From Clostridiales bacterium (lineage in GTDB: Bacteria > Bacillota > Clostridia > Peptostreptococcales > Anaerovoracaceae): a DNA stretch of 64,000 bases. A program made the position numbers and the translations under genes. Below the pieces are notes generated by a model. It was not told the origin of the DNA. It worked only from the letters and a program-made list of their open reading frames with translations, and ran no database searches. The DNA is taken from the NCBI GenBank assembly GCA_009911365.1, contig QXXF01000012.1:62001-126000 (forward strand). Reading direction: 5' to 3'. This document shows positions 49,429 to 57,878 of the stretch, one piece after another (position 1 is the stretch's first letter; every line of letters starts with the position of its first letter).

Positions 49429-50283
49429 TTACTCGGTCCTGATCCACTTCGCCGTCACTTTTGACGGCTGAACGTTCTTATCTATTCCGGTCGTTCCATC
49501 GCTGGCCGCTCCCGTGGTGGTCGCCCCTCCGCTCACCTTATGATTGTGATTGGCCGAATTGTTTCCAGTCGTGGTCGCTCCACCGTTGACCACATGGTTG
49601 TGGCTGGCCGAATTGCTTCCCGTGCTTCCTGACAACGCGTGATTGTGCGAAGCGTTGATGTCAAACCACGCGCCGCCAAACCCGCTGCCTGAAGGCATGT
49701 TTGTATTATTACTAGTGAATGTCCGCTTGACTATTCCTTCACCAGCATGAGTATAGTACGCCGCACAGTTAAATCCTCCAGTCAAGGACACGCTAGCGGC
49801 TTGCGCCCCGCTCCCGTTCAAGGCATGGGTATGGTTCGCTGACTGGTTCCCAACGGTATGCGTGTGAGCCACCTGCGAATGCGTGTGGTTCGCTGACTGG
49901 CTTCCGACAGTATGTTCATGGGCCACCTGTGGATGAGTGTGGTTCACCACCACTGAATTTCTGCTTCCGACTTCAGCGCCGATTGTCCCGAACAAGGAAT
50001 CTCCCGCTTTGTATCCCACGGTCGTCATTCCCGGAGCGTAGCGTTCCCATTTCCAGTCGATCCCTTTCCATTCCGGAACGTCTTTATTTGGGTCCACGTT
50101 CGTCCCGAATTCCACGATGGAATTGACCGGGTAGATGGTTTTCAAAATAATCGCACTGGTCAAGGCCGTTTTTAAATCCCCAATCTCTTCATCAATCACA
50201 TCCGCGTTTTCATTAAAATCTTCCACGCTATAAAAATCTTCCTGCGCCGGTTTTTTCAAGCCGATATTCTTTGTGGTGTCCAT
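49429..50283 (-). CDS. Phage tail fibre/collar-type structural protein with His repeats
   Basis: 284-residue protein. The N-terminal part (LKKPAQEDFYSVEDFNENAD) resembles phage fibre/baseplate attachment segments; the middle WKGIDWKWERYAPGMTTVGY is a tail-collar-like motif. From about residue 115 it carries repeated His-x-His units (HTHPQVAHEHTVGSQSANHT and six or more similar), which in trimeric phage fibres hold metal ions along the axis. ATG 50283 follows AAAGGAG. It lies after the baseplate genes and is probably the receptor-binding tip. Confidence 0.8.
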   Translation of the reverse strand: MDTTKNIGLKKPAQEDFYSVEDFNENADVIDEEIGDLKTALTSAIILKTIYPVNSIVEFGTNVDPNKDVPEWKGIDWKWERYAPGMTTVGYKAGDSLFGTIGAEVGSRNSVVVNHTHPQVAHEHTVGSQSANHTHSQVAHTHTVGNQSANHTHALNGSGAQAASVSLTGGFNCAAYYTHAGEGIVKRTFTSNNTNMPSGSGFGGAWFDINASHNHALSGSTGSNSASHNHVVNGGATTTGNNSANHNHKVSGGATTTGAASDGTTGIDKNVQPSKVTAKWIRTE

Positions 50284-50314
50284 AGCCTCTCCTTTCTCAA
50301 ATTCCATTTATCTC

Positions 50315-50851
50315 TCACGGCATCACCTCGCTTCTCAACGCTTGATGAACATAGGCTTTTAATTGCGCATGAGTAAATCGTTTTAGAGTTCCATGCTGGT
50401 TGTATCTTAACCCCGCCTTAATCACGACATTCAACGGCACGACTTCTTCCAGCATATCCTCGATGGTTTTCATTTTATGCTTCGAAGTCAGTTCCAAGAG
50501 AATCGACAGCGTTTTCTCCCTTTTGCCGATTTCCAGGACATATTGCCCCGCTCCGCACAATTTGTCCAGCCTGCTTCTCAGGTTCTTTTCCGTATATGGC
50601 GGTCCGCCGTACCATTTCACGAGGACTTCATATTTCCGATCTTCCAACGGCTTGACATCATTCAATGTGATGTTCATGATTTTTTCACGCCGAGCGATTC
50701 CCGCTTCATCCGATCTCATGATGAGAATATTATCTTGCAGCTGTGTCAGGTCTTCATCCAGCTGGCCGAAAATCCTGTAGGTGGCTTTGAGGATTTCCTG
50801 TATTTCTTTCATGTCCGAAACGTGTTCCGGCATACTATATCGTTGTAACAT
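50315..50851 (-). CDS. Phage baseplate protein, YmfQ/XkdU-like (DUF2313)
   Basis: 178-residue tail protein. The order after the baseplate J protein and the sequence pattern (an N-terminal helix, then ILIMRSDEAGIARREKIMNI and a C-terminal LEEVVPLNVVIKAGLRYNQ) fit YmfQ/XkdU. It caps the baseplate wedge before the fibre. It overlaps the J-protein gene by 17 bases. Confidence 0.82.
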   Translation of the reverse strand: MLQRYSMPEHVSDMKEIQEILKATYRIFGQLDEDLTQLQDNILIMRSDEAGIARREKIMNITLNDVKPLEDRKYEVLVKWYGGPPYTEKNLRSRLDKLCGAGQYVLEIGKREKTLSILLELTSKHKMKTIEDMLEEVVPLNVVIKAGLRYNQHGTLKRFTHAQLKAYVHQALRSEVMP

Positions 50852-51905
50852 TCAAAGGTCCTTTCTTTGGGATCTCGAACATTCCTAGCTTTATGTTCTG
50901 TTCTAAGCCATTGAGCATCGTGCCTGTCGCATCCAAGACTCCATCAACTTTTGTCGCCGCCGTTTCGATTTGAGAAATCCGCACCACTAATTGACTGGAC
51001 CGTTCCCATTGTTCGGCCAAGGATTTTAAATAGCTTTCAATCCCAGATTCAATTGCTGGCTTCAACGCTTCTATCGTGAATCCCTCATCCAGCTCAACGT
51101 CCATATCGATATGGATCGGGATTTCGTCCACTGGAAGGATTCTCACCTTGTGATCAATCGGAGCGACGCCCTCTCCTTCGCCCGAAAGATCCGGATCGAT
51201 CCGCTCTTGCAATGCCGCTATGAAATCGTCCGTGGGTTTCGCAAAGTCGCTAGATAACACGATAATGCCCAGCGTTTCCTCGCCTTCTTGCCGCCTCTGC
51301 GCCTTGATGCCTCCAACGCCCGCTATCGCTTTCAGCTCCTGTTTGTAATACGCCCTGTTGCCACCGAAGCTCTTATATTCATAAACTTCCAGCCTGCGCT
51401 GCCTGTATGCCTCCGTGTCTTCCTGATCCGCGCCTGGAATCAAAAGCCGTGTCAGTTCCGCATATTCATAATCCTGCACGAATTCAATCGGCTCGATTTC
51501 ACCAAGATGTTTATTGGATTCGCTTCCCGCTTCCTCACATTCCAATTTATAAAGGCCCTGTTCTTCATCAACGATTTCTATGACCGTGTAGTTGTATTCC
51601 TGATCAACATGCGAAAAACGATCCCCGATTTCTGGGGCGAAGTCCATCCGCGCTTCAAACACCGCAGCGGTCGCCTCAATGATGAACACGCCCGCTTCCG
51701 CCCCGGTTTCGATCAAATACTCCAAGTCCTGGGTGTCCACGAACATGTTTTCCCAGATGCGGTCCATTTGAGCGTACTGCTCTTCCGCAATCAGAGCGGC
51801 GGTCGCCACGGCGTTCCAGACTAGGCTCCCTTCTGACGTGTCAACGCCGGAAATGGCCGCCATTCCTTGCTCCATCAAATTGTCAAAGGTTTTTTCTTCA
51901 TACAT
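50835..51905 (-). CDS. Baseplate J/gp47-like protein (XkdT)
   Basis: 356-residue baseplate wedge protein. Family segments include the N-terminal TFDNLMEQGMAAISGVDTSEGS, a middle ARLLIPGADQEDTEAYRQR-like stretch and FGGNRAYYKQELKAIAGVGG, as in XkdT/gpJ. ATG 51905 lies nine bases behind GGGAGG; the frame to 51980 overlaps the upstream gene without a site. It forms the baseplate rim with the DUF2634 protein. Confidence 0.9.
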   Translation of the reverse strand: MYEEKTFDNLMEQGMAAISGVDTSEGSLVWNAVATAALIAEEQYAQMDRIWENMFVDTQDLEYLIETGAEAGVFIIEATAAVFEARMDFAPEIGDRFSHVDQEYNYTVIEIVDEEQGLYKLECEEAGSESNKHLGEIEPIEFVQDYEYAELTRLLIPGADQEDTEAYRQRRLEVYEYKSFGGNRAYYKQELKAIAGVGGIKAQRRQEGEETLGIIVLSSDFAKPTDDFIAALQERIDPDLSGEGEGVAPIDHKVRILPVDEIPIHIDMDVELDEGFTIEALKPAIESGIESYLKSLAEQWERSSQLVVRISQIETAATKVDGVLDATGTMLNGLEQNIKLGMFEIPKKGPLNVTTI

Positions 51906-52299
51906 GCATTTCCGCCTCCCCCATGTCGGTTTCCATCGTAAAGCGCAATACCAGCATTTCACCGGACACTTGACAATCAAATTCGGTGATCCCCAGTATG
52001 TGCGAATTCACCAGCAGGCACTCTTCCACCATGCGCCGGGTTTCCGATTCCAAGTATTCTTTTGAGTTTCCTTGCCCGATCAAGCTTTCCACTTCGCATC
52101 CATAATCCCAGCTATAAACATCGTATCGATAGCGTGCGCTTTTCAACGCCAACCACGCCCACACTTTAACCGCTTCCAGCCCTTCCACGATTTCACCAGT
52201 GAGCTCGCCCGTTTCAAAATCCACGCCGTATTCCCGTGGTGGTTCTTCCTCTGGCTCTTCCAGCAGCAGATCCTCTTCTTCCCGTTCAAACGGAAACAT
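51898..52299 (-). CDS. DUF2634 baseplate protein (XkdS/gp25-like)
   Basis: 133-residue protein, strongly acidic at the N-terminus, with YGVDFETGELTGEIVEGLEAVKVWAWLALK (split here) and YDVYSWDYGCEVESLIG, matching DUF2634/XkdS of contractile tails. It probably initiates sheath polymerisation at the baseplate. It overlaps the J-protein start. Confidence 0.85.
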   Translation of the reverse strand: MFPFEREEEDLLLEEPEEEPPREYGVDFETGELTGEIVEGLEAVKVWAWLALKSARYRYDVYSWDYGCEVESLIGQGNSKEYLESETRRMVEECLLVNSHILGITEFDCQVSGEMLVLRFTMETDMGEAEMHV

Positions 52300-52302
52300 T
52301 CC

Positions 52303-52536
52303 TCATCCCACCTTTCCCAAAATCACGAATTGCGCATCGTCCAATTTGTAGATCAAGACTTGATCGCCTTTTTTCAGCTCCACGCCTTCCATCAGCAGAT
52401 AATCGCCTTTGTTCAGCCGCAGACCTTCATACTCGCAATCCGTGGCCGTGAGCATCTCCGTGAGCCGAATTGTAGGCGGGTTGCCCCGGCTGCCCTGCGT
52501 TCGGATCATTTCCACGAACTTTTCTTTCCGATTCAC
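52303..52536 (-). CDS. DUF2577 phage tail protein (XkdR-like)
   Basis: 77-residue protein, with LTEMLTATDCEYEGLRLNKGDYLLM and LKKGDQVLIYKLDDAQFVILG typical of DUF2577. I place the start at GTG 52536 (AAGGAGG five bases before, GTGA overlap with the upstream stop). It lies between the hub and wedge genes, as in PBSX. Confidence 0.75.
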   Translation of the reverse strand: MNRKEKFVEMIRTQGSRGNPPTIRLTEMLTATDCEYEGLRLNKGDYLLMEGVELKKGDQVLIYKLDDAQFVILGKVG

Positions 52537-53942
52537 AAAACCCTCCTTCCCATCAACCAGTGTGAACTCCAATAAGAGTCATTCAGCCTGGACACTCGCA
52601 CTCCCGAACTTCCGCAGTCGATAAAATTTCCGCCGCCAATGTAGATCCCCACATGGCTCACTCCGTAAATGTGTTTGCTATTATAAGTGCCTTTAAAAAA
52701 CACCAAATCGCCCGGCTGTAGTCCGGCCTTGCTCACTTTGCTGCCTTTTAGCACCTGTTGGCCCGTGGTCCTTCCTAACTCCTTTCCTATGGCCTTTCTG
52801 AACACGTGCCCAGTGAATCCGGAACAATCGGATCTGCCGCTGTCAGGGCTCGCCGCGCCAAACACGTAACGGACCTTTCCAATATAACTCCTGGCCTTCG
52901 CGATCACCTTCTCCGCTTTTCCGCTCGCCACGCCCCCGCCGCTTCCCTCGGAAACGCTGACGCTCCCAGATGATCCGGAAGTTTTTTCTTCCTTGTCCGC
53001 GCTTTCCTTTTCCATGATGTTTTGAAACGCAAGTTCCAGTTCCATGGTATGGATCCCATTTTCCCAAGTGTGGGAATCGTTCTCGATCCAAAACTTTCCC
53101 GATAACCCTGTTGCGTCATCCGTGATTTTGATTCCTTTTCCCGCAACGCACCTGGAATCTCCAACGCAGGAAAGACTTGCGCTTTTTTGCGTTCCGGTGA
53201 GCATCGCTTTGGCCTGTGTCTTGCCGTTTCCTTTGTCAACCGTGAGCGTTTCCTGATAGATTCCATATTTCTTCACATTGGCCTTTTCGCTGACCGTTCC
53301 GATTTTCTTGTTCTTTTTATAAATCGCAACCTGGTTCACCATCTCTTCCGTCGTGTCTTCATAAGAACTTTCCATGATGTCGCTGTCATGGGACAAAGAA
53401 AAGCCGGAAATGATTTTTCCTTTTTCGATCACTTCCAGCTTGGTTCCGTTCATCCTTGGGATGTATTGCTTTTTGTTCTTCCTGTTGGCTTTCGTGTACG
53501 CCGCCAGGATGATGCCATAATATTCTTTTTCCGACACGTAAAACTTCGCGATCCGAATTTTCGTTTTGGCGATAGAACCAGTCTTGATTTTCAGATCGGA
53601 GCAAATGGCCCTGGTGATGGCTTCCGGGGTTTTCTTTTTGAATTTGTACGTGCCCTTCGACCGGATCAGATGCCACATGTAATCGTGCGCCGTGATTTCA
53701 ACGGATCCCGCGCCACTCTTCCGCTCTCTCCTGGTCACGGTTCCGCTGAAAACCAGTTTCCCGTCATCGTCATAAAATTTGATTTTGTCCCCGTTGTTCA
53801 TGTTGACCGCCGCAAATTCAGGATCCAGATGGTTGTAAGCGATGGAAAAAGAAATGGTCCTGCTGGCCTGTTTGGCGGAACCGCTCCAATTAACCTTTTC
53901 CACGTATCCGGTAACGTCTTTGCCGTTCCATTTTAGATTCAT
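52533..53942 (-). CDS. Tail hub protein (XkdQ-like) fused to an NlpC/P60 peptidase
   Basis: 469-residue protein. The first ~310 residues follow the XkdQ/YqbQ hub (NLKWNGKDVTGYVEKVNWSG start; IKFYDDDGKLVFSGTVTRRE). After a Ser/Gly linker (about 322-340) comes an NlpC/P60 domain with catalytic Cys in SDCSGFTGHVF, His in SHVGIYIGGGNFIDC and a closing HWLMGRRVL. PBSX has its lytic domain elsewhere, so this fusion puts a cell-wall endopeptidase at the tail tip. It overlaps neighbours at both ends. Confidence 0.87.
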   Translation of the reverse strand: MNLKWNGKDVTGYVEKVNWSGSAKQASRTISFSIAYNHLDPEFAAVNMNNGDKIKFYDDDGKLVFSGTVTRRERKSGAGSVEITAHDYMWHLIRSKGTYKFKKKTPEAITRAICSDLKIKTGSIAKTKIRIAKFYVSEKEYYGIILAAYTKANRKNKKQYIPRMNGTKLEVIEKGKIISGFSLSHDSDIMESSYEDTTEEMVNQVAIYKKNKKIGTVSEKANVKKYGIYQETLTVDKGNGKTQAKAMLTGTQKSASLSCVGDSRCVAGKGIKITDDATGLSGKFWIENDSHTWENGIHTMELELAFQNIMEKESADKEEKTSGSSGSVSVSEGSGGGVASGKAEKVIAKARSYIGKVRYVFGAASPDSGRSDCSGFTGHVFRKAIGKELGRTTGQQVLKGSKVSKAGLQPGDLVFFKGTYNSKHIYGVSHVGIYIGGGNFIDCGSSGVRVSRLNDSYWSSHWLMGRRVL

Positions 53943-54622
53943 GTCTTGATCACCAGCTTTGTTCCCGGATAGATCCAGTGGCCTGTTGAGGAGCTTTTCT
54001 TTCCATGCTTTTTCGCCGTTTTTTCAATGACGGATTTGTTCTGGTTGTAAATCGCTCTCCAATTGCTGGAGTTTCCAGTTTTTTTCTTCGCGATCTTCAT
54101 CAAAGTGTCGCCCTTTTTTACTGTGTAGTTTGTGGACTTCACTTCCTTCGTGGCTCTTTTTGTCGCAGGCTTCACGATCTTCTTGCTTGTCTTCCCCTGC
54201 TTGGAAGCCGCGGCCTGCTTTTTCTGCGCGATCCGCGTATGCTTTTTCAAAGACACGCTGAAGGACACGTCACCGGTTCGATCATTCTCTCCGTATTTGA
54301 AAGACTCGATGGTGGCCCACATGTTGATGTTCGTTCCCGTGATGATGAGCTGCACGCTTCCCGTCATCCAGCTTTCGATCTTCTCGCAGTACTCATATGG
54401 TTTCAGCAGTCCGGTTTGGTACTGAAGAAAATCATATTCCCTGGTGGGAAAAAAGGATTGGAGCTCAATTTCGTCCAATCCTCTTTTTCCGATCAGCGTC
54501 CGATCCCCCACGGAATTGATGTTGATCGTTGTGTTGTTCATTTTGCAGCTTAGTTCAAAACTCTGCGGGTTCACCGGCAGCCTGATTTTATCGACTTCCG
54601 TTTTTTTGATCCAGATTTCCAT
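53939..54622 (-). CDS. LysM-domain tail protein (XkdP-like)
   Basis: 227-residue protein: an N-terminal phage domain (about 1-130), a basic linker, then a LysM peptidoglycan-binding domain (YTVKKGDTLMKIAKKKTGNS, ending IYPGTKLVI). It resembles XkdP/gpX proteins at the tail tip between tape measure and hub. Confidence 0.87.
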   Translation of the reverse strand: MEIWIKKTEVDKIRLPVNPQSFELSCKMNNTTININSVGDRTLIGKRGLDEIELQSFFPTREYDFLQYQTGLLKPYEYCEKIESWMTGSVQLIITGTNINMWATIESFKYGENDRTGDVSFSVSLKKHTRIAQKKQAAASKQGKTSKKIVKPATKRATKEVKSTNYTVKKGDTLMKIAKKKTGNSSNWRAIYNQNKSVIEKTAKKHGKKSSSTGHWIYPGTKLVIKT

Positions 54623-54632
54623 GTCTTTCCCT

Positions 54633-56846
54633 CTACGCTATATTGTCAACGTCTTCTAAAATCCTGTCAATCACCGCGTCCGCGATCTTGTCGATGTCTC
54701 CTTCCTCTCGGACCACGATGGTGTCAGCGAATTTGTTGATGGTGATGTTCACCCGCCTCGCTTCTTTCCTGGCGATCCGCAGGGATTCATCATGCGGATA
54801 CACCCGGCTCCCCCGTGGAAGGTCCACGATCTCGCCTCCGGCTTCATTGATGACCGCCATGCCGCCGCCCCAGTTCCTGGTTCCTTTTTTCAGGTACGGG
54901 ATTTTCGGGATGTTCACGCCTACATGCTTGCCGCCTAAAAAACCCGGCAAATCAAAGGAAAGGGTGTTCAGCTTTCCGATCCCCGCGTTGATCACGCCGA
55001 TAATGCCGTTCATCGGCGCTTTCATGATCCCCGCGAAAGTGGACACGATGCCTTTGAATATGTCCTTTACGCCGGCCCACGCCTTTTTCCAGTTTCCGGT
55101 GAACACTCCAGAGACAAAATCAATGATCCCGTTCAACACGCGTGTCACGCCGCCTATGGCATCGGCAACGCCCGACAGCCAGCCGCCAGCGTAGGAAACG
55201 ATGGCTTTGAACCCTGTCCGAAACACCGCTTTGAACACGCCTCCGACAAATTTCACGACTGGCTTCATGTAAGTGATGAATCCTTTGATGAGCTTGCCTG
55301 CGCTTTTCACTAATCTGCCGATTGTGTTCTTGACCGCCTGGAAGGTCTTTGAAAATTTCTTGGTGTCTATTCCCGCGGCGGTGAACGTGTCTTTGACCGC
55401 TGTTTTGAACCTGCCCGCGGCAGCTTTGATCTTGTCCCAGTTTTTATATACCAGCACGCCCGCGGCGACTAACGCTCCGATGACCAGGAGAGCGATCCCT
55501 GCCGGCCCAAGGAAGACCTTCATGGCGGAGCCTAACACGCCGCCGCCTTTATGGACCGCTTCCCCGAATTTACCGAACTTCCGAATGACGTTCCCGACTC
55601 CTTGATTCAGCTTCCCGATGACCAGCATCGCCGGACCGATTGCCGCGGCGAGCCCCGCTATTTTGATGATCGTCCGCTGCGTCTCTGGGGAAAGGCCGTT
55701 GAATTTTTCCGCGAGTGCTTGAATGTGTTCAGCCGCGCTTTTGATCGTTGGCGCAAACGCGCCGCCTATGCTGATCGCACAACCTTCAATGGCGGACTTC
55801 ATTTTCTCAAGGGAGCCTTTGAGGTTGTTCTGCATGATGTCATATTGCTCTTTCGCCATGCCATTGCAATCACCAATCGCACCAGTCAACTTTTTGTAAT
55901 CGCTTTCTGTCGCGTTGGTGATCGCGAGCAGGCCGCTCATGCCTTCCTGTCCAGCCAGCATGGCGGCATATTGGGCTTTTTGATCCTGCGTCAAATTTTT
56001 GAAACTGCCTCGCAGATCGCCCATTACCGTTCCAAACGGCTTCATTTTTCCGCTGCTGTCCGTGATGGTTATCCCCAGATCCTTCATGGCCTTGCTCGAT
56101 TCTTTCGTCGGCTTCGCCATCCTGGTCATCCAACCACGCAGTGCGGTTCCTGACTGGCTGCTCTTGATCCCAGCGTTCGCCATGAGCCCAATGGCCGCAG
56201 CCGTGTCCTCCACCGAATAGCCTAACGCGCCGGCAACCGGAGCCGCGTACTTGAAGGTTTCTCCCATCATGCCCACGTTCGTGTTGGAATTGCTCGCCGC
56301 CGCGGCCAAAACGTCCGCAAAGTGCGAGCTATCCTTCGCTTTCAAGCCGAAAGCCGTGAGAGAATCCGTCACGATATCGGACACAGTAGCTAAATCTTCT
56401 CCGCTGGCACCCGCAAGATACATGGTTCCTTCGATGCCGTTGAGCATGTCCTTCGTCTTCCAACCTGCCATGGACATATACTGGAATGCCTGCGCGCTCT
56501 CCGTGGCGGAGAACTTGGTCTTGACACCCATTTCCTTGGCTTTCGCGGTTAGCAGGCCCATTTCTTTTCCATTCGCTCCAGATATGGCCTGAACCTTGCT
56601 CATGCCGGATTCAAAGTCCATCGCTGTTTTCACGGCGGCGGCTCCGATGCCCAATGTCGGAGCCGTTATTTTCTGCGTCAGCCCTTTTCCCGTTTTTTCA
56701 ATGGACTTTCCCGCCGCGATGAACGAGCTGCCCATGCGTTTCACTGAAAGAGAGCTTTTTTCCAATTGGCCGATGGCTGATCCCAGCGGCTTCGTGAATT
56801 GGTTTTTAAATCGCAATGTCGCATCAATGAATCTATTTTGCGACAC
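54633..56846 (-). CDS. Phage tail tape measure protein
   Basis: 737-residue protein setting tail length. An N-terminal coiled segment leads into the TP901-type core (ALRGWMTRMAKPTKESSKAM, MMGETFKYAAPVAGALGYS), then hydrophobic membrane-like helices (LAAAIGPAMLVIGKL; IALLVIGALVAAGVLVY) and repeated amphipathic stretches. The start is GTG 56846, with GGGAGG nine bases before; it overlaps the end of the frameshifted chaperone product. Confidence 0.92.
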   Translation of the reverse strand: MSQNRFIDATLRFKNQFTKPLGSAIGQLEKSSLSVKRMGSSFIAAGKSIEKTGKGLTQKITAPTLGIGAAAVKTAMDFESGMSKVQAISGANGKEMGLLTAKAKEMGVKTKFSATESAQAFQYMSMAGWKTKDMLNGIEGTMYLAGASGEDLATVSDIVTDSLTAFGLKAKDSSHFADVLAAAASNSNTNVGMMGETFKYAAPVAGALGYSVEDTAAAIGLMANAGIKSSQSGTALRGWMTRMAKPTKESSKAMKDLGITITDSSGKMKPFGTVMGDLRGSFKNLTQDQKAQYAAMLAGQEGMSGLLAITNATESDYKKLTGAIGDCNGMAKEQYDIMQNNLKGSLEKMKSAIEGCAISIGGAFAPTIKSAAEHIQALAEKFNGLSPETQRTIIKIAGLAAAIGPAMLVIGKLNQGVGNVIRKFGKFGEAVHKGGGVLGSAMKVFLGPAGIALLVIGALVAAGVLVYKNWDKIKAAAGRFKTAVKDTFTAAGIDTKKFSKTFQAVKNTIGRLVKSAGKLIKGFITYMKPVVKFVGGVFKAVFRTGFKAIVSYAGGWLSGVADAIGGVTRVLNGIIDFVSGVFTGNWKKAWAGVKDIFKGIVSTFAGIMKAPMNGIIGVINAGIGKLNTLSFDLPGFLGGKHVGVNIPKIPYLKKGTRNWGGGMAVINEAGGEIVDLPRGSRVYPHDESLRIARKEARRVNITINKFADTIVVREEGDIDKIADAVIDRILEDVDNIA

Positions 56847-57422
56847 GCCTCGTTTCCTCCCTCGCTTCTTCTAGCTCCTTGATGTACTCATGTAAAAACG
56901 CCGCAACGATCTTCCTTGCCCCGTATCCCATGGAAAAGTACCGCTGCGGCTCCCAGTCTTTCAGACAGAACAGGAGATACGCCGTTCTCGTGTCTCCGTC
57001 TGTCTCTATGAGTTTTTTATGGTTTCTTCCTCTTCATCTTCGGCTTCCACGCCACTCAATTCCGCGATTTTGTCCGCTATGGTTTTCACTTCATTGCGAA
57101 ACAAGGTTTCCGCAAGATCCTTCGGGGTATGGCAGCCAAAATGCTTCATCATGTCCTTGTCTTTTAACGGCGGATTCGTCACGCCTTCCACTAGGCACCT
57201 AAGCTGCGCGTCATAGACCTTGGAAAAGTCCATCCTTCCTTTTTTATCATACTGGCTGCCCATGATTTCATTGAGCAACCTCTGATTGATTTCCTGAAGA
57301 TGCACTTCAACAGGCTCTTTCTGCCCTAACACTTTCGCAAGACGCTTGCTCATGATGGTCCCCGTTTCCTTCTTTTTACACTCCGCAATATCCGCCTGCA
57401 TCAATTTTTCAACTAAAGTCAT
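56833..57422 (-). CDS. Tail assembly chaperone, -1 frameshift (GT-type) product
   Basis: If ribosomes slip back one base at the A-AAA-AAC site (57012-57018), the 138-residue chaperone continues in the -1 frame for about 60 codons (KLIETDGDTRTAYLLFCLKD and onward to RRVAK) to a stop at 56833, giving about 196 residues. The extension has no good start of its own. Such G/GT pairs before the tape measure gene are a conserved trait of tailed phages, where the long form binds the tape measure. Confidence 0.78.
57006..57422 (-). CDS. Phage tail assembly chaperone (XkdN-like), short form
   Basis: 138-residue, largely helical protein. It lies between the tail tube and tape measure genes, the position of lambda gpG and PBSX XkdN. 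The acidic end (AEDEEEETIKNS) contains the slippery site just before the stop. ATG 57422 follows an AAGGAGG site; the open frame to 57548 is a shadow of the tube gene. Confidence 0.82.
   Translation of the reverse strand: MTLVEKLMQADIAECKKKETGTIMSKRLAKVLGQKEPVEVHLQEINQRLLNEIMGSQYDKKGRMDFSKVYDAQLRCLVEGVTNPPLKDKDMMKHFGCHTPKDLAETLFRNEVKTIADKIAELSGVEAEDEEEETIKNS
57012..57018 (-). promoter_or_regulatory. Programmed -1 frameshift slippery heptamer
   Basis: Minus strand A-AAA-AAC in the chaperone frame is a canonical X-XXY-YYZ heptamer, two codons before the TAG. Slippage joins the chaperone to the downstream open frame. Confidence 0.78.
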
Positions 57423-57433
57423 CGTTTTCCTCC

Positions 57434-57862
57434 TTATACTGCTTCTAATAAATCGTAATCCATAAAGACGAAAGGCACTGTTTCTTCCGTCAGTTTCTTC
57501 GCTTCCCAATCGGCAAGCGTGAGTTTGTTGAACACGCATCCCGCGCATTTGACGCGTTCTGCTCCATAAGCGTCCGGATCGTCCAGTTTTGATATGATGG
57601 TGGCCACTGGCGTTTTTCCTCGTTTCAGTTGCTCCGTCACTTTTTTGATCACGTAGGAACTCACTTTGTTCATCTTTATTTCCCCGGTCCCTTTATAACC
57701 CATGAATTTATATCCGGTTCCGTTCGTGCCCGTCTGGATCACTTCCTGGTTGTCAATGTCCAGTTCGGCCTTGAACGCCGTCACCTCCGCTAGATATTGG
57801 TCATCGAACCAAACCTCTCCATAGGTCCCGTTCATGACCCGTTCCGGTGTGTAACTATCCAT
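57434..57862 (-). CDS. Phage tail tube protein (XkdM-like)
   Basis: 142-residue tail tube subunit: MNGTYGEVWFDDQYLAEVTA and GTGEIKMNKVSSYVIKK match XkdM/DUF2001 tubes of contractile tails. ATG 57862 lies behind AAAGGAGG; the upstream in-frame extension is discarded. It follows the sheath gene directly, as expected. Confidence 0.88.
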   Translation of the reverse strand: MDSYTPERVMNGTYGEVWFDDQYLAEVTAFKAELDIDNQEVIQTGTNGTGYKFMGYKGTGEIKMNKVSSYVIKKVTEQLKRGKTPVATIISKLDDPDAYGAERVKCAGCVFNKLTLADWEAKKLTEETVPFVFMDYDLLEAV

Positions 57863-57878
57863 ACGTTCCTCCTTTCTC

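Noticed and set aside
49820-49935. CRISPR-like repeats
   Set aside because: The repeated units are in frame inside the tail fibre gene and encode His-containing protein repeats; there are no unique spacers of constant length.
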